Notes: generated from the sequence alone by a model not told the origin. A DNA stretch of 64,000 bases from Roseibium aggregatum IAM 12614 (GCF_000168975.1 NZ_AAUW01000003.1:62001-126000); one strand, 5' to 3'; shown: positions 26,980 to 36,995, counted from the stretch's first letter. Program-made: numbers and translations.

Positions 26980-27343
26980 ATAGCCGAGACAACCTGGAGG
27001 CCTGGGATCTCCAGATCGCGAGATCTTGGGCCTCTAAAAAATGCGACCCGATGAGGGACATAAGCCGAGTACCCCAAAACAAAAATCTTGTGAAAGGCAT
27101 CGACCTTATCTTCCAATCTAGCCGCTGCAGTCGGTTAGGCTCTGGCGACGCGCCTTGCCTGGAACTGCAGAACCTGTCCGGGGCAGGATGGCATTGCAGA
27201 TGAGCGCCAACTTTGTTGCCGCAGTCGCGATGCGACCAATGGTTCGGTTCGAGAACAACCGTCCCCCCCGAAACAATTGCAGTTCAAGTTCCTGCGCAGA
27301 GCTCTTTATGGATTAAGACCCATAATTGGCGTAGCTTCTTCTT
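26980..27343. other. 364-bp region without a recognisable gene
   Basis: It contains an imperfect inverted repeat at 26997-27034 (gaggcctgggatct with agatcttgggcctc). No intact frame, RNA gene or mobile-element end was seen. Confidence 0.45.
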
Positions 27344-28147
27344 ATGAAAGACACGTCTCGAAAAGAAGAAGTGCAAAGCCACTACGCGACGCCCCGCCAT
27401 CTAGCGGCACGTGGCTCTTTTCAGGCAAAATATGCAAATGTCAGTTGGTTTGGCTGGCTGATTGAGCATTTGAATTTACAGACAGCAATGGAAGTTTTGG
27501 ACGTCGGGTGTGGTCCTGGCTGGATTTGGCGTTTTCAGGCAGACCGTCTGCCGAACGAACTTCGTCTTTCTCTCATAGACTCCTCTCCCGGCATGATCGA
27601 GGAGGTCTTGGCGAACCTGGCAACGGTGGAAAAGATTGAGGTCGTCAACGCAAAGGTGGCAGACGCAATCGACCTGCCGCACCCAGATGAGACCTTTGAC
27701 GCGGTGCTTCTTTTGCACGTCCTGTATCACGTGGAAGATCCTCGAACCGCGTTGCGTGAAGCGAAACGTGTCTTGCGCCCGGGCGGGCAGGTGTTCGTAA
27801 GCACAAATGCTCTGGAGAACATGTGCGAACTGCATTCAATCGGCGTCAAGGCATTTGGAGGCAGGCCCGTTGATCCAGGAGCCGCAATGTTCTCGCTTGA
27901 TGATGCCGAGCAAGTTGTGGGGGAACTCTTCGACGATGTACGGCGATTTGATCTTACCGACACTATGACGTGCACCGATCCAGACGATGCGGTGATGTTC
28001 CTGTTATCCTGTCCACCAGGCATTACCGCGCCCGAGGCTCAACAGAGGCATCTTGCAAAGCTGATCCGCGAGGAAAGCGACAGCTCGCAAGGCAGGTTCA
28101 TAACGACGCGCCGAAATGGCCTTGTCGTCGGCACAAAAGCACGATGA
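27344..28147 (+). CDS. Class I SAM-dependent methyltransferase
   Basis: 267 aa. Motif I is EVLDVGCGPGWIW, strand 2 ends LIDSSPG, and LLLHVLYHVEDPRTALREAKRVLRPGGQVFVSTN covers the later motifs of the Methyltransf_11 fold. Base composition is a little less GC-rich than its neighbours, and it sits alone between two gene-poor stretches, which would fit acquisition by transfer. The substrate is unknown; it differs clearly from the methyltransferase at 12575. Confidence 0.82.
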   Translation: MKDTSRKEEVQSHYATPRHLAARGSFQAKYANVSWFGWLIEHLNLQTAMEVLDVGCGPGWIWRFQADRLPNELRLSLIDSSPGMIEEVLANLATVEKIEVVNAKVADAIDLPHPDETFDAVLLLHVLYHVEDPRTALREAKRVLRPGGQVFVSTNALENMCELHSIGVKAFGGRPVDPGAAMFSLDDAEQVVGELFDDVRRFDLTDTMTCTDPDDAVMFLLSCPPGITAPEAQQRHLAKLIREESDSSQGRFITTRRNGLVVGTKAR

Positions 28148-28308
28148 CTGTGAAAAGCGTTCCTCTTGGCTGCTGATCCGTCGTTTCATGTTATCAACGG
28201 ATGCTTCTTAGCGATGCCTGCGCGCTTCCCGTTGCCGCCCCCCGCTTAATCTGCTAGCCCGCGCTTTCAACGGTTGCCTGCGACCGGCGGACCGAGCCTT
28301 GGGTTCTG

Positions 28309-29262
28309 ATGCCGGCCCTTTATGAGACAGTCCTGAACGTGACTTCACCCCATTCTTCTTCCGTCATCGCAATCGGTGCGATCCATTACGACACGATCGC
28401 TCATGCCAGCGAGCCGATCCGCCCGGAAACATCGACGCCGTCGAGACTGAGTGCAAAGCCGGGCGGCGTTGCCACGAATATTGCCCGCGCGCTTGTGCGC
28501 CTTGATGTGAGAACGCATCTGGTGGGGACGGTCGGGGACGATGGTCCCGCCGACATGCTCTCTCGCCAGCTTCACCAGGAAGGTCTTGTTCTCCATGTCC
28601 TGGCCCGGCCAGGTTTCGCGACGGGCCAATACCTTGCGCTGCATAATCCGGCGGGCGATCTTGCCGCCGCCTGCGTCGATGATAGTGTGCTGTCCGAAGC
28701 CCCGGAAGACCTGTTTGATGCCATCGTTGAGCAGCTTGCGGCAGGTGCGTCGGAGGAGACGATCTGGTTTCTGGATGCCAACCTCCCTGCTGCCATGCTG
28801 GCCCGGCTGGCAGGCCTTGCCCGGCCCGGCCGTCTCATTGCCAATGCCGTTTCGGATGCCAAGGCCATTCGGCTGCGTGGTGTCCTTGACGAACTGGACT
28901 GCCTGATGCTGAACCGCGGCGAAGCGGCGACGCTCACCGGTCTTTCCCGCGAGGCATCTTCCGAAGACCTTGCCGCAGCCCTGATGCAGACCGGCCTCAA
29001 GAGTTTTGTCCTGACCAGCGCCGCCGCGGACGTGCTTGTGCTGGAAGGGGGAAAGCTCCACCGCTTTGCTCCGCTTAAGACACAAATTGTCGACGTCACC
29101 GGCGCGGGCGACGCCTTGACAGCGGGCACGGTCGCAGCGCTTTCAAAAGGGTATGGGCTGACAGAAGCCCTCCCCTTTGGCCTTTCGGCAGCCGCCCTGA
29201 CCTTGCGCTGCACGGGCGCGCTCGCCGATGAGCTTACGTGGGATGCCCTCGCCGACTTTTGA
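28309..29262 (+). CDS. psuK: PfkB-family sugar kinase, probable pseudouridine kinase
   Basis: 317 aa ribokinase-like enzyme. The N-terminal signature is KPGGVATNIARALVRLD, and the C-terminal DVTGAGDALTAGTVAALSKG holds the catalytic aspartate and anion hole. It is followed by psuG, and this pairing is typical of pseudouridine breakdown: the kinase makes pseudouridine 5'-phosphate. The assignment rests on that neighbour. ATG 28309 is used, but a GTG at 28339 is also possible since neither has a clear ribosome-binding site. Confidence 0.8.
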   Translation: MPALYETVLNVTSPHSSSVIAIGAIHYDTIAHASEPIRPETSTPSRLSAKPGGVATNIARALVRLDVRTHLVGTVGDDGPADMLSRQLHQEGLVLHVLARPGFATGQYLALHNPAGDLAAACVDDSVLSEAPEDLFDAIVEQLAAGASEETIWFLDANLPAAMLARLAGLARPGRLIANAVSDAKAIRLRGVLDELDCLMLNRGEAATLTGLSREASSEDLAAALMQTGLKSFVLTSAAADVLVLEGGKLHRFAPLKTQIVDVTGAGDALTAGTVAALSKGYGLTEALPFGLSAAALTLRCTGALADELTWDALADF

Positions 29263-29370
29263 CCATATGGACAAATTCCAATCTTGGCGCAGTCTCGCCT
29301 TGCGCCTATAAGACCTGCAGAATTGACCCGGCCGATAGCTGCCGGACGAAGAAACAGAAAGGCACACGCC

Positions 29371-30303
29371 GTGACCACCCCGACACCGCCCTCCGCCATC
29401 AAGGATCTGATCGTTTACAGCGATGAAGTGCGCGAGGCTCTTGCGAACGGCAAGCCGGTCGTTGCGCTGGAATCAACCATCATCACCCATGGCATGCCGT
29501 TCCCGAAGAACGTCGAGACGGCCCGTGACGTGGAGGCCGATATCCGTGCGGAAGGCGCTGTTCCGGCCACGATCGCTCTGATGGACGGCAAGATCATGGT
29601 CGGCCTTTCCGACGCGGATCTCGACCGTCTGGCGCAGGCCAGAGACGTTATGAAGTGTTCGCGTGCCGACCTGACATTCGCCCTTGCCACCGGGCGCTAC
29701 GGTGCAACCACCGTTGCCGCCACCATGATGGCGGCCCATGCAGCCGGCCTGAAGGTGTTCGCCACCGGCGGCATCGGCGGCGTTCACAAGGGCGCTGAAG
29801 AAAGCTTCGACATTTCTGCTGACCTCGACGAGCTTGGTCGCACGCCGGTCTGCGTGGTGTCCGCTGGCGCCAAGGCGCTGCTCGACATTCCCAAAACGCT
29901 GGAAGTTCTGGAGACCAAGGGTGTGCCGGTCATTGCTTTCGGCACGGAAGAACTGCCGGCGTTCTGGTCACGGGCCAGCGGCCTCAAGGCCCCCTACTCG
30001 CTGAATTCGGCTGCCGAAATCGGCACGCTTTTGAAAATGCGGTCCCGCTTCCCGGACCACGGCGGTGTTCTGATCGCCAATCCGGTGCCGGAAGCCGCCC
30101 AGATCCCGCGGGATGAAATGACCGGCTACATCGATGCCGCCATTGCGGATGCCGCAGCCAAGGGCATTCGCGGCAAGGAGGTGACCCCGTTCGTGCTTGG
30201 CGCGATCCTGGAGCTGACCGGCGGCCGCAGCCTCGACACCAACATTGCCCTGGTGCGCAACAACGCCCGCCTGGCAGCCCGCATTGCCGCGGAACTCGTC
30301 TAG
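29371..30303 (+). CDS. psuG: Pseudouridine-5'-phosphate glycosidase
   Basis: 310 aa, the size of E. coli PsuG. It splits the C-C bond of pseudouridine 5'-phosphate to give uracil and ribose 5-phosphate. Family landmarks are VALESTIITHGMPFPKN, the GVHKGAEESFDISADL segment following FATGGIGG, and LIANPVPEAAQIP. GTG 29371 with AAAGG upstream is chosen; the longer frame begins with TTG and adds 29 unrelated residues. It lies 108 bp after the kinase and converges on the large channel gene. Confidence 0.93.
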   Translation: MTTPTPPSAIKDLIVYSDEVREALANGKPVVALESTIITHGMPFPKNVETARDVEADIRAEGAVPATIALMDGKIMVGLSDADLDRLAQARDVMKCSRADLTFALATGRYGATTVAATMMAAHAAGLKVFATGGIGGVHKGAEESFDISADLDELGRTPVCVVSAGAKALLDIPKTLEVLETKGVPVIAFGTEELPAFWSRASGLKAPYSLNSAAEIGTLLKMRSRFPDHGGVLIANPVPEAAQIPRDEMTGYIDAAIADAAAKGIRGKEVTPFVLGAILELTGGRSLDTNIALVRNNARLAARIAAELV

Positions 30304-30367
30304 GACGGATTGAGCAAAAAGACCTCCGGGCTTTCGGTTACGACCAACCAGGAGCCCGGACCACGCG

Positions 30368-32821
30368 TCAGGACGGCTTGTCCACTGCCGGTTGAGAGGC
30401 CGGAACCGCCTGCCGGCGCTCCAGCGCCTCGGCCAACTGGTCGAAATCCTTGATATGCAGGTCGCGCTGCGGGAACGGAATCTCGACACCCGCTTTGCCA
30501 AGTTCGTTATAGACCGTGAAATAGAGGTCCGACTTGGTCGTCATCACGTTGCCGATGTCTTTCAGGAAGCACCGCAGTTCGAAGTTCAGCGAGCTGTCAC
30601 CCAGCCCCATGAACAGAACCTGCGGTGTCGGATAGCGTGCGATCGTGTTGTGTGCCCGCGCCGCATCGAACAGGATCAACTTCACCTTCTCCAGATCGCT
30701 TCCATAGGCAACGCCCACCGGCAGGATGAGACGTCCTGACTTGTTCGTCAGAGTCATGTTCTTGACCGTTCCGGCGATCAGATCCGAATTCGGCACGATC
30801 ACGTCATGACGGTCGAAGGTTTCGATGCGTGTCGAGCGGACGGAGATCTTGCGCACATAGCCGGATTGTCCGGACACTTCGATCCAGTCCCCTTCCTTGA
30901 TCGGCCGCTCGATCAGGAGAATGATCCCGGAGACGAAGTTGGAGACGATGGTCTGCAGACCAAAACCGATACCGACCGACAACGCACCGGCGACAACCGC
31001 AAGGCTGGAGAGGTTCAGCCCGGCCGTCGACACCGCGATCAGCACCGCCAGCGTAAGCCCGACATAACCAGTCCCCGTAACCAGGGCATTCTGCGCGCCG
31101 CTATCCATGCGCGTCTGTGGCAGAACGGTGCCTTTGAGAAGGTTCTGCAGCCAGCGCGTCACCACAACGCCAATGCCGAAAATGGTGACGAGCACAATCA
31201 GGGAATCGAGCGACAGGTGAATGTCGCCCAGTTGCACGCCGTTTGTCAGCAAGATCCAGGCTTCGATGATATCCGTGGCACGCGCTCCCCATGTCATCGC
31301 AATCAATGGGGTGAAGATCATCGTCAGCACACAGATCAGGCTGAAGGCAACCAGGATGGGGACATGCTCGTCATCCCGCTTGCCGAGCGCCGCTTTCACG
31401 ATGACCAGCACAAGATGGTAGAGCATGAACCCGAAGCCGAGCTGGGCAACGGTCATGATCACCGGCAGGATGGCCACCCGGGCAAGCTGCACGTACCCGA
31501 GCAGGGTCACGCAGACGGCCAGAACGGCAGAAGCCTTCATCAGCAGAGACAAAAACAGCAGAAAGCCCGACTCTTGCGGCTTTACCGAGCCTTCCTCGGG
31601 TTGTTCCGCCGTTTGTTCGCTTTCCGGCACCTCCCTTTCGGCAGCATCGCTGTAGCGGATGATACCGGCCAGAGCCCACAGCATGACCGCGGCAACGGCG
31701 ATGGGCGACGCCGACAGGATCGAAATGGCGGACAGGCCAAAGGCATTGTCCAGCTCAAAGGCCTCGACAGCCACTTCCAGCGCCACGAAGACGCCGAGCC
31801 CCTGACAGAGGCGCAATCCGATCTTTGCTTCCCTGTCACCCAGGTCGAGCAGGCGCCAGCGGCTCTGTCCCGGCGCAAACAGCGTGTGCCCCAGCCAGTT
31901 GGCGATGATAACCACCAGCGCCATGACGGGTATCGCGATCACCGCCGTGCGAACCGAATTCGGATAGATGTCCAGAACCGGGAACACCGAAATCAGCGAC
32001 GCGGCCCCAATTGTCGGCAGCACGATGAAACTGGCGTTGTAGAGCAACGCCAGCAGCAAGGCCTTGACGCCGGTTGCCGGCTTTTCGCAATAGCGTTTCA
32101 GAGCGCGGGAAATGGGCTGTTGCAGGACGGTCAGAAACAGGATGCCGAACAGCGTCAAGGCAAGCGCGAGCGGCAGCGTTTCGTCAAGTTTCTTCGACAC
32201 GCTGGGGCGCGCCAGCTCGTTTTGCACGTCCCGTTCGAACCGCCTGAAGAACTGACCGATTTCCTGAAACCCGGTCGACCAGGTCGAAGGCGCCAGCGGC
32301 GATGGATACCTGTCGAACAGCTTGTCCAACTGCCGTGACCGCAGTTGCTTGTCCACCTCCCGAATGAAGAACACCGCCTCATCGTGGATTTCCGACGCCC
32401 GGCGGACAGGCGCATTCGCGATAGCTAGCTCATTGGTGAGCTCCTTGCGTCGCGCAGCGACGACGTCGGCTTCCTCCTGCCCCTCGGCCGGCGGCGGGCC
32501 GAGACTGTTGAGCTGCGCTGCAAGCGCGCTGGCGCGAATGCTGCCGCGCGAAATGATCTCCGAATTCGCATCCCGCACGGTAACCAGTTGAGAGCGGAGC
32601 TGATCAAGCGTTCTTGGCGAAACACTCCCACCCTCGAGCGCGGTGGCTGCGCGCCTGAAAAGATCATCGACATCAGACCGCCGCGTGGTTTCTGCGTTGC
32701 CGGCATCGCTCTGCGCCACCACCGTATCCGCTGTCTGGGCTCTTGGGGTATCCGGAGACAGGCCACCTGCAACGACAGCGGCAAAAACGGCGATCAGAAG
32801 AATGCTCTTGAGAAATTTCAT
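30368..32821 (-). CDS. Large MscS-family mechanosensitive channel with DUF3772 domain
   Basis: 817 aa. After a signal peptide, residues about 45-190 form a helical periplasmic region (DUF3772 type). About eight to eleven transmembrane helices follow. The C-terminal MscS core shows the glycine/alanine-rich pore helix VVAGALSVGIGFGLQTIVSNFVSGIILL and the beta domain starting ERPIKEGDWIEVSGQSGYVRKISVRSTRI. The tail has a short charged segment. It is an osmotic-release channel of the MscK/YbiO-like size class in the inner membrane. It is divergent from the TelA-like operon. Confidence 0.9.
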   Translation of the reverse strand: MKFLKSILLIAVFAAVVAGGLSPDTPRAQTADTVVAQSDAGNAETTRRSDVDDLFRRAATALEGGSVSPRTLDQLRSQLVTVRDANSEIISRGSIRASALAAQLNSLGPPPAEGQEEADVVAARRKELTNELAIANAPVRRASEIHDEAVFFIREVDKQLRSRQLDKLFDRYPSPLAPSTWSTGFQEIGQFFRRFERDVQNELARPSVSKKLDETLPLALALTLFGILFLTVLQQPISRALKRYCEKPATGVKALLLALLYNASFIVLPTIGAASLISVFPVLDIYPNSVRTAVIAIPVMALVVIIANWLGHTLFAPGQSRWRLLDLGDREAKIGLRLCQGLGVFVALEVAVEAFELDNAFGLSAISILSASPIAVAAVMLWALAGIIRYSDAAEREVPESEQTAEQPEEGSVKPQESGFLLFLSLLMKASAVLAVCVTLLGYVQLARVAILPVIMTVAQLGFGFMLYHLVLVIVKAALGKRDDEHVPILVAFSLICVLTMIFTPLIAMTWGARATDIIEAWILLTNGVQLGDIHLSLDSLIVLVTIFGIGVVVTRWLQNLLKGTVLPQTRMDSGAQNALVTGTGYVGLTLAVLIAVSTAGLNLSSLAVVAGALSVGIGFGLQTIVSNFVSGIILLIERPIKEGDWIEVSGQSGYVRKISVRSTRIETFDRHDVIVPNSDLIAGTVKNMTLTNKSGRLILPVGVAYGSDLEKVKLILFDAARAHNTIARYPTPQVLFMGLGDSSLNFELRCFLKDIGNVMTTKSDLYFTVYNELGKAGVEIPFPQRDLHIKDFDQLAEALERRQAVPASQPAVDKPS

Positions 32822-33128
32822 AAAGGCGCCAACGAACTTGCTACGGACGGGACTGCAGGACGGCGACAGACACTTGCCTGTCGACTCACTGCCATAAGCT
32901 TATGCGCGAATTTCGGCAGATCTTGCACCATGGAAACACATTTGTCGCATAACCGGCCTAAGCAAAGGGTATGGCGGCTTTTTGCAGGCTGCCCGGCTTT
33001 GGCCTGAAATGCATGGCAAGCCGTTGACAGAGCGGCGTAAGCCTGCCCTAACATGCAAAATTATGACGATAACAGGACGTTGCGGCAACAGACCATAAAC
33101 CGGGCCGCGTCCTTGAAGGAGGTCAGAC
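32822..33128. other. 307-bp divergent promoter region
   Basis: It separates the MscS-type channel (minus) from the TelA-like operon (plus). Apart from the candidate promoter at 33024-33053 I see no feature. Confidence 0.45.
33024..33053 (+). promoter_or_regulatory. Candidate sigma-70 promoter of the TelA-like operon
   Basis: TTGACA (33024-33029) is followed after 18 bp by CTAACA, about 75 bp before the first start codon of the operon. The -35 is a perfect match and the -10 weak. Confidence 0.4.
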
Positions 33129-34334
33129 ATGACAGACGCGGCAGCCCCTGGAACCCCGCAGACTGAAACGGCTCCGGCGGGAAGTTTTACCCCGCTTCAG
33201 TATCTCGATCGTGCGCTGTCGACACTCCGCGACATCGGCATCACGCCGGAAAGCGAGCAGGACGCCCCGATCAACGCCCTGCTGGAGCAGATCACGGACC
33301 TTTCCCCCGACAAGGTGCTGATCATCACCCGCACGCTGGCGCAGGCCTCCAACTTCAACGAGGTTGTCCGTTCGCAGGTTCAGCAGATGGATATCGGTGA
33401 ACGCTACGAGCAGATCACCGACGCCTTCAATTCCATCCGGGACGACGCCAAGGCCCTGGTCGACCAGTTGGCCGATGGCAAGATCTCCTTCACCGAGAAC
33501 CTGTCCAACAAGTGGCGCGATTTCCGCCGCGGGACGATATCCGACCGTTTCGACGATATCCGCGGCACCTACAAGGATGTCGCCAAGGCAACGAAAGACC
33601 AGATCGAGCGGGAACAGACCATCCTGGAAGCCTATCGGGACTTCCGGGGCGCCCTGAAGCAGGCGGAAGTGACCGCGCTTGAACTCCTGAACATTGCGAC
33701 CGGAAAACTGGACGCCGCAAAATCCGCACTTGAGAGTGCATCTGGCGACGTCGAAGCCTACACCGGCGACGATCCGGCGCAAAAGGCGCGCCTGGAACTG
33801 GCGCGTGACGAAAAACTGCGTGAGATGCAGGACGAGGAAAAGCGCTACCAGATCGCCAAGGACCTCTCCGACAACCTGACCATCGGCTACAACACCTCCG
33901 AAGTGATCATGGCGCGTCTGGTGCAGACCACCAATGCCAAGGAACGTGTCTACGCCCAGTCGGTCAGCTTCTTCTCCACCAATGAATCCGTTCTGACAGC
34001 GCTCAACGCCTCCTTCACCGGCCTGCAGGGCCTGCATGAAAGCACGGAAACGCTGAATGCCATGAAGGAGGGCATCAACAAGAGCCTGGAAACGCTTGCG
34101 GACATCGGCGACGAAGTTCAGAAGAAGGCGCTCGAGGCGGGATACGGCCCAACCGTCGCCGCAGCTTCGGTGAAGAAACTGGTCGACTCCGTTGTCAACT
34201 TCCAGGTCCAGTCGCGCGAGATCATCGACGAAATGCGCGAGATGTCGACGAAGAACTCCGAGGAAATCCGCACAGCCGTGGAAGACGGCAAGCGGCGGCT
34301 TGCCAAGCTGACCGCCCAGGGCAAGACCCTTTGA
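33129..34334 (+). CDS. TelA-like toxic-anion-resistance family protein
   Basis: 401 aa, almost wholly helical, soluble and acidic. The central region (LRDIGITPESEQDAPINALL, then KVAKATKDQIEREQTILEA-like helices and GYNTSEVIMARLVQTTNAKERVY) fits the TelA/KlaA toxic-anion-resistance family. That family is named for tellurite resistance, but its biochemical role is unknown. AAGGAGG precedes the ATG. It heads a three-gene operon (TelA-like, DUF6384-like, glycine-tailed coiled coil) with short gaps. Confidence 0.7.
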   Translation: MTDAAAPGTPQTETAPAGSFTPLQYLDRALSTLRDIGITPESEQDAPINALLEQITDLSPDKVLIITRTLAQASNFNEVVRSQVQQMDIGERYEQITDAFNSIRDDAKALVDQLADGKISFTENLSNKWRDFRRGTISDRFDDIRGTYKDVAKATKDQIEREQTILEAYRDFRGALKQAEVTALELLNIATGKLDAAKSALESASGDVEAYTGDDPAQKARLELARDEKLREMQDEEKRYQIAKDLSDNLTIGYNTSEVIMARLVQTTNAKERVYAQSVSFFSTNESVLTALNASFTGLQGLHESTETLNAMKEGINKSLETLADIGDEVQKKALEAGYGPTVAAASVKKLVDSVVNFQVQSREIIDEMREMSTKNSEEIRTAVEDGKRRLAKLTAQGKTL

Positions 34335-34395
34335 TCTGACGATAATCCGGCAGGCCGGCCCCTCCGGCCCGCCCCTTTCAAGAAGACATGCATTC

Positions 34396-35322
34396 ATGGC
34401 AAGCAATTCCGACGCCCCTCTCGACGATCTGATGATGGCGATGGACGTGGTCGACACGCTGCGTCATGAAGAGGGACAGGTGGCCCGCGAGCTGAAAAGC
34501 GATGAACGCGATGCGGCCATGGTGGAGCGGCTGCGGCAGGTCTATGCCTCGCAGGGCATCGATGTTCCGGACCATATCCTGAAAGCCGGCGTAGAGGATC
34601 TGAAGCGCGATCGCTTTGTCTATTCGCCGCCCGCCGCCGGTTTCCAGCGAACCCTGGCGATGATCTATATTTCGCGCGGCACCTGGTCGAAATGGCTGGC
34701 GGCTGCGTTTGCCGTCGTCATCGTCTGCATCGCTGCGTGGTACTTCATCGTCAAATTGCCCGCGCAGCGCGCGGAAGCCGATTTGCTGGCAAGGCTCCAG
34801 GCACTTCCGGCAACCTATTCCGAATTGGTCGGGCGTATCGACACCCTGACAGAAAACACCGACATCGAAGCCACCGCCGAGCGTCTGGCCACTGATGGCA
34901 ACCTTGCCCTGTCGGACGGCAACAACGAGGCAGCCTTCAAGGCAGAAGCCGACCTGCGCGATCTGGTAGGGCGTTTGCAGGAAGTGTTCGAAGTTCGGAT
35001 CATCTCCCGCGAGGGCGTGCCGACAGGCGTTTCCCGCATTCCAGAATCCAATCCGGACACCGAAAACTACTACATCGTGGTGGAGGCCGTGGACCCGGAC
35101 GGCAAGATCCTGGACCGCAAGATCGTGTCGGAGGAAAGCAGCGAGGCCGAACTGGTCGACAAATGGGGCCAGCGCGTATCGGAAACCATCTATAACGCCG
35201 TTCGCCGGGACAAGATGGAAGACGGCATCGTGCAGAAAGGTGTGCTGGGCCAAAAGCGGCGCGGAGAGCTGGATATCAAATGGCGCAGCGGCGTTCAGGA
35301 CGGAGCAATTACAAAATGGTAG
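34396..35322 (+). CDS. DUF6384-type single-span membrane protein
   Basis: 308 aa. The N-terminal 95 residues are cytoplasmic and helical (DLMMAMDVVDTLRHEEGQVA, ERLRQVYASQGIDVPDHILKAGV). One transmembrane helix spans residues 100-119, and the rest has a helical then beta-rich part (FEVRIISREGVPTGVSRIPE) predicted outside the cytoplasm. The family has no known function but commonly follows TelA-like genes (family association from memory). It lies 61 bp after the TelA-like gene and 37 bp before the coiled-coil gene. Confidence 0.65.
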   Translation: MASNSDAPLDDLMMAMDVVDTLRHEEGQVARELKSDERDAAMVERLRQVYASQGIDVPDHILKAGVEDLKRDRFVYSPPAAGFQRTLAMIYISRGTWSKWLAAAFAVVIVCIAAWYFIVKLPAQRAEADLLARLQALPATYSELVGRIDTLTENTDIEATAERLATDGNLALSDGNNEAAFKAEADLRDLVGRLQEVFEVRIISREGVPTGVSRIPESNPDTENYYIVVEAVDPDGKILDRKIVSEESSEAELVDKWGQRVSETIYNAVRRDKMEDGIVQKGVLGQKRRGELDIKWRSGVQDGAITKW

Positions 35323-35359
35323 CTGTTAGGATTGCACCGCCTCACCGGGAGGTACCGGC

Positions 35360-36826
35360 ATGCTGACGGGACGCCAGACCCTTGGTACGATCGAGCAGTC
35401 GCTCGCCGACTTGCGCCGGGAAGAAGCCGAACTGAGCAAGCGGATCGAGCGGTCGACAAGAGCTCTGACGGACCTGCAGGAACGCCAGAGCGAAGCCTAC
35501 CGCGACCTTGCCCGCTTCCGACTTGATACCGACAGTGCCGGCGCATTGAACACGCGCCTCGACAGCGCGGCGCGGGAAGCCCGCAAACTCCTGGACAAGC
35601 GAACCGCCGATTACAAGGTTCTGACCGAACAGCTTCGCCAGTGTGAAAGCGACCGCAGCCAGTTGCAGAAGAAACGGGTTGAGCTGGACACTGCACGCGA
35701 TGCGGCCGAAAACCAGATGGACGAGTTGATGGAGGCCGTCGACGGCCGCCTGGAAGGCGACACCGCTTACCAGGCGCAGCGCGACAGGACGGAAGCGGCC
35801 ATTGCCACGGCCGAGGCTGCTGCCACCAAGGCGGCAACATCCGAAAAGGACCGTCAGGAAAAGGGCAAGGCCTATAAGGCCGATCCCTTGTTCATGTATC
35901 TGTGGCAGCGCGGTTTCGGAACACCCGCCTATGCGCACCGTGGCCTCGTACGCTCGCTTGACCGATGGGTCGCCGGCCTCGTCGGCTTCAACGACGCGCG
36001 TGCCAACTTTGCCATGCTGACCAGCATCCCGGAACGGATGGCCCGCCATGCGGAGCGCTGTGCGGAAATTGCGCTGGAAGAACAGGACAAGCTCGCCGAA
36101 TTCAGCCGCAACGCCATGACGGATGCGGCCGGAACGGACCTCGTCGGCACCATCGAAACGCTCAGCGCGGACATCGATCGTATCGACAACGAACTCGACA
36201 ATCTGGACCGGCGCATCGAAACGCTTTCCTCCGCTCTTGCAGAATTCTCGAGCGGCGAAGACGCCGACTTTCAGAAGGCAGAGGAGCATCTTTCCGTCTC
36301 CCTGCAGGCGGACGATCTCAACGACCTTTGGCGCTCCGCGCTCGACACCCCCTCGCCCGAAGACGAAAAAATCGTCCAGCGGATCGAGGATTTGAGGGAG
36401 CGCGTAGAGCAGGTCACCCGTGAGATCCGACAGGATCGGGAACTGCAGCGCGATATTGGTAGGCGCAGGGGGGAACTAGCTGACGTCATCAAGCGTTTCC
36501 GATCCAGTGGCTATGGCAGCTGGGAGTCGACGTTCTCTGATGAGAAGCTGACCACCGTCCTTCTGGGCGAACTGGTCAAGGGTGCGATCACAGGTGCCGA
36601 ATACTGGGCGCGCGCGGAACGTGCGCACAAACGCCGCAAACCGAAGGGACGTCAGGTTGCGTTCCCGAACGGTTCAGGCCTTCCCAAGTCCATGGGAGGT
36701 TTTGGGGGTGGGTTCGGCGGCAGTTCGGGCAAAGGCTCCGGCAACAGGGGTAGCTTTGGCGGCGGCGGGTTTAAAAGCGGTGGTAGTTTTGGTGGCGGCG
36801 GATTCAAGACAGGCGATACATTCTGA
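35360..36826 (+). CDS. Long coiled-coil protein with glycine-rich tail, 488 aa
   Basis: Residues 1-165 and 240-375 are heptad-like coiled coils (LADLRREEAELSKRIERS, IDRIDNELDNLDRRIETLSS). Between them is a more compact part (PLFMYLWQRGFGTPAYAHRG, LDRWVAGLVGFNDARANFAML). The last 50 residues after a basic patch (RAHKRRKPKGRQ) are a Gly/Ser/Phe/Lys low-complexity tail with repeated FGGGGFK-type units. There is no signal peptide or membrane span. GGGAGG precedes the ATG. I do not recognise a named family; it is the third gene of the TelA-like operon. Confidence 0.7.
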   Translation: MLTGRQTLGTIEQSLADLRREEAELSKRIERSTRALTDLQERQSEAYRDLARFRLDTDSAGALNTRLDSAAREARKLLDKRTADYKVLTEQLRQCESDRSQLQKKRVELDTARDAAENQMDELMEAVDGRLEGDTAYQAQRDRTEAAIATAEAAATKAATSEKDRQEKGKAYKADPLFMYLWQRGFGTPAYAHRGLVRSLDRWVAGLVGFNDARANFAMLTSIPERMARHAERCAEIALEEQDKLAEFSRNAMTDAAGTDLVGTIETLSADIDRIDNELDNLDRRIETLSSALAEFSSGEDADFQKAEEHLSVSLQADDLNDLWRSALDTPSPEDEKIVQRIEDLRERVEQVTREIRQDRELQRDIGRRRGELADVIKRFRSSGYGSWESTFSDEKLTTVLLGELVKGAITGAEYWARAERAHKRRKPKGRQVAFPNGSGLPKSMGGFGGGFGGSSGKGSGNRGSFGGGGFKSGGSFGGGGFKTGDTF

Positions 36827-36995
36827 CCTCAAACGAGGAAAACCTCCGCCGCCATGCGGCCACAAGGCTTCGTTAGGAGTGTTATGTCAGTTTACTGCCA
36901 GAACAGGGCGGCGGTCACATGCAGTTTTCTTGTACTTTATGAAGACGTGTTCTAGACCGGCACCAATTATGACCATTTTAACCTTGGGACTGCCC

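Noticed and set aside
26997..27034. Inverted repeat as a terminator of the PEGA lipoprotein gene
   Set aside because: The downstream side on the plus strand is an A-run, not a T-run, and the stem is interrupted.
30326..30359. ccgggct/agcccgg inverted repeat as a shared terminator of psuG and the MscS-type gene
   Set aside because: The loop is 20 bases and no T-run follows on either strand, so support is too weak to list.
30806..32338. A 510-codon plus-strand frame opposite the MscS-type channel gene
   Set aside because: The composition is dominated by Gln, His, Arg and Asp, as expected for the complement of hydrophobic transmembrane codons, and there is no ribosome-binding site.
36884..36955. 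A 23-codon frame with a taggag ribosome-binding site before the lipoprotein
   Set aside because: Too short, no topology or motif, and a start this close to a promoter region can occur by chance.
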